Part shown: positions 14,812 through 15,197 of the stretch, piece by piece
How positions within the stretch are numbered: the first letter of the stretch is position 1
Layout: every line of letters begins with the position of its first letter
Origin: an uncultured Lachnospiraceae bacterium
Lineage (GTDB): Bacteria > Bacillota > Clostridia > Lachnospirales > Lachnospiraceae
Direction of reading: 5' to 3'
NCBI GenBank assembly: GCA_937901625.1
Contig: CALDIE010000092.1
Span: forward strand, 1 to 15,197
DNA: 15,197 nt
Program-made: the position numbers and the translations under genes
Notes under the pieces: model-generated
What the model was told of the DNA's origin: nothing
The model's database searches: none
The model's input: only the letters and a program-made list of their open reading frames with translations

Positions 14812-15159
14812 CATCCGCGCAAGGTTCATCTGTTTTGCGACACGCCCGGCGATAGCACCATAGGTCATGGTCTGCCCGTATGGGATCGTCAGCAGAATAT
14901 CCCACACCGCTTTGCGGAAGGGCGTGGCGGTCATCCGAAGCGGCGGGATGAAATCGGGTGCCATGCCGCTGAAATAGACGTCGAGCCAACGGCGTGTCTC
15001 CATGAAAACAGCAAGGTCTTGCCGCTCCTCGCGCATTGCGCCAATGGTGTTGGCAAAGTGCTTCTGCCCGTCGAACCAAAGGACGGTGAGCACCGCGCCG
15101 TCGGAGGCCAACGTAATGCCGCCAAGTGGGGAAGCGTAATGTGCCACAAAGCAACTCAT
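14791..15159 (-). CDS. ogt: Methylated-DNA--protein-cysteine methyltransferase, 3' end missing
   Basis: On the reverse strand, 123 residues match O6-alkylguanine-DNA alkyltransferase, which repairs alkylated guanine by moving the alkyl group to its own Cys. The N-terminal ribonuclease-like domain is present (ASPLGGITLASDGAVL, WLDVYFSG, FIPPLRMTATPF), followed by the start of the DNA-binding domain (AVWDILLTIPYGQTMTYGAIAG, LARMSAQAVGG). The expected GHNP...PCHR segment carrying the reactive Cys is not there, because the sequence runs into the PTS gene at about 14791-14810. The ATG at 15157-15159 overlaps a stop codon of an upstream frame (ATGA), which favours it over the GTG at 15171. As sequenced it cannot be functional. 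Sequence composition is richer in GCG/GGC than the rest, suggesting another source. Confidence 0.8.
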
Positions 15160-15197
15160 TTCTCCAACCACTCCAACCCGAAGTTGTAGAACACCAT
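15156..15197 (-). CDS. Possible 3' end of a gene upstream of the methyltransferase gene
   Basis: A reverse-strand frame runs in from the window edge and stops (TGA 15156-15158) within the ATGA shared with the methyltransferase start; the last residues read FYNFGLEWLEK. The overlap is typical of adjacent genes in one operon. Only 13 codons are visible, so no product can be named and it may be chance. Confidence 0.3.
   Translation of the reverse strand: MVFYNFGLEWLEK

Noticed and set aside
14811..15189. Continuation of the + strand PTS frame as a novel 243-residue protein
   Set aside because: After Gly118 the frame lies antisense to a clear methyltransferase gene and has no membrane segments or family features; it is a read-through artefact of the join.
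1..15197. CRISPR array, tRNA, rRNA or insertion sequence
   Set aside because: I looked for regularly spaced repeats, tRNA-like cloverleaf sequence, transposase motifs and terminal inverted repeats because of the CARF-type gene, and saw none by eye.

Overview
The window looks like chromosomal DNA of a low-to-mid G+C Firmicute, most likely a clostridial lineage close to Lachnospiraceae. The reasons are the RecU-type resolvase, the DUF951 protein, the C+ (cysteine-bearing) S18, strong AGGAGG ribosome binding sites, and a sigma-A style promoter in front of each of three transcription units. The family or genus is an inference. All genes lie on the + strand except a foreign-looking piece at the far right end.

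Layout. Positions 1-1390 hold the dnaJ gene (tail of a likely heat-shock operon), with a strong hairpin before it and a rho-independent terminator after it. A new promoter at 1440-1468 starts a long run of closely spaced genes with no obvious internal terminator. In order these are: a CARF-DUF1887 (Card1/Can2-like) nuclease protein; a YbjN-domain protein; a 1170-residue soluble protein fusing a Clp-type AAA+ domain, a receiver-like middle region, an FtsH-type AAA+ domain and an M41 zinc protease; RecU Holliday junction resolvase; a Sir2 NAD-dependent deacylase; DUF951; and a 767-residue protein with a dead Clp-like AAA+ domain and a live CbbX/SpoVK-type AAA+ domain. DUF951 and the 767-residue protein overlap by ATGA.

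A promoter at 10755-10783 drives a soluble diguanylate cyclase with a LacI-type sugar-binding sensor domain and no DNA-binding head. A promoter at 13142-13170 and a structured leader precede the classic rpsF-ssb-rpsR operon. The leader matches the S6:S18 autoregulatory hairpin. The operon ends in a clear terminator at 14374-14408.

The right end (14458 onward) starts as a membrane PTS IIC-type transporter. At about 14791-14810 it switches into the reverse strand of an O6-methylguanine-DNA methyltransferase gene, so both are cut off. A 20-base stretch is readable as both genes. This is most simply an assembly or amplification chimera, so treat 14811-15197 as not reliably linked to the rest.

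The most interesting part is 1510-10758. It holds a CRISPR-type ancillary nuclease with no CRISPR array or cas gene in view, next to two unusual multi-AAA+ proteins, one of them a soluble protease fused to an unfoldase. These could be parts of an undescribed stress, proteostasis or defence system. Co-function is an inference from gene order only; RecU, Sir2 and DUF951 may simply be housekeeping neighbours.
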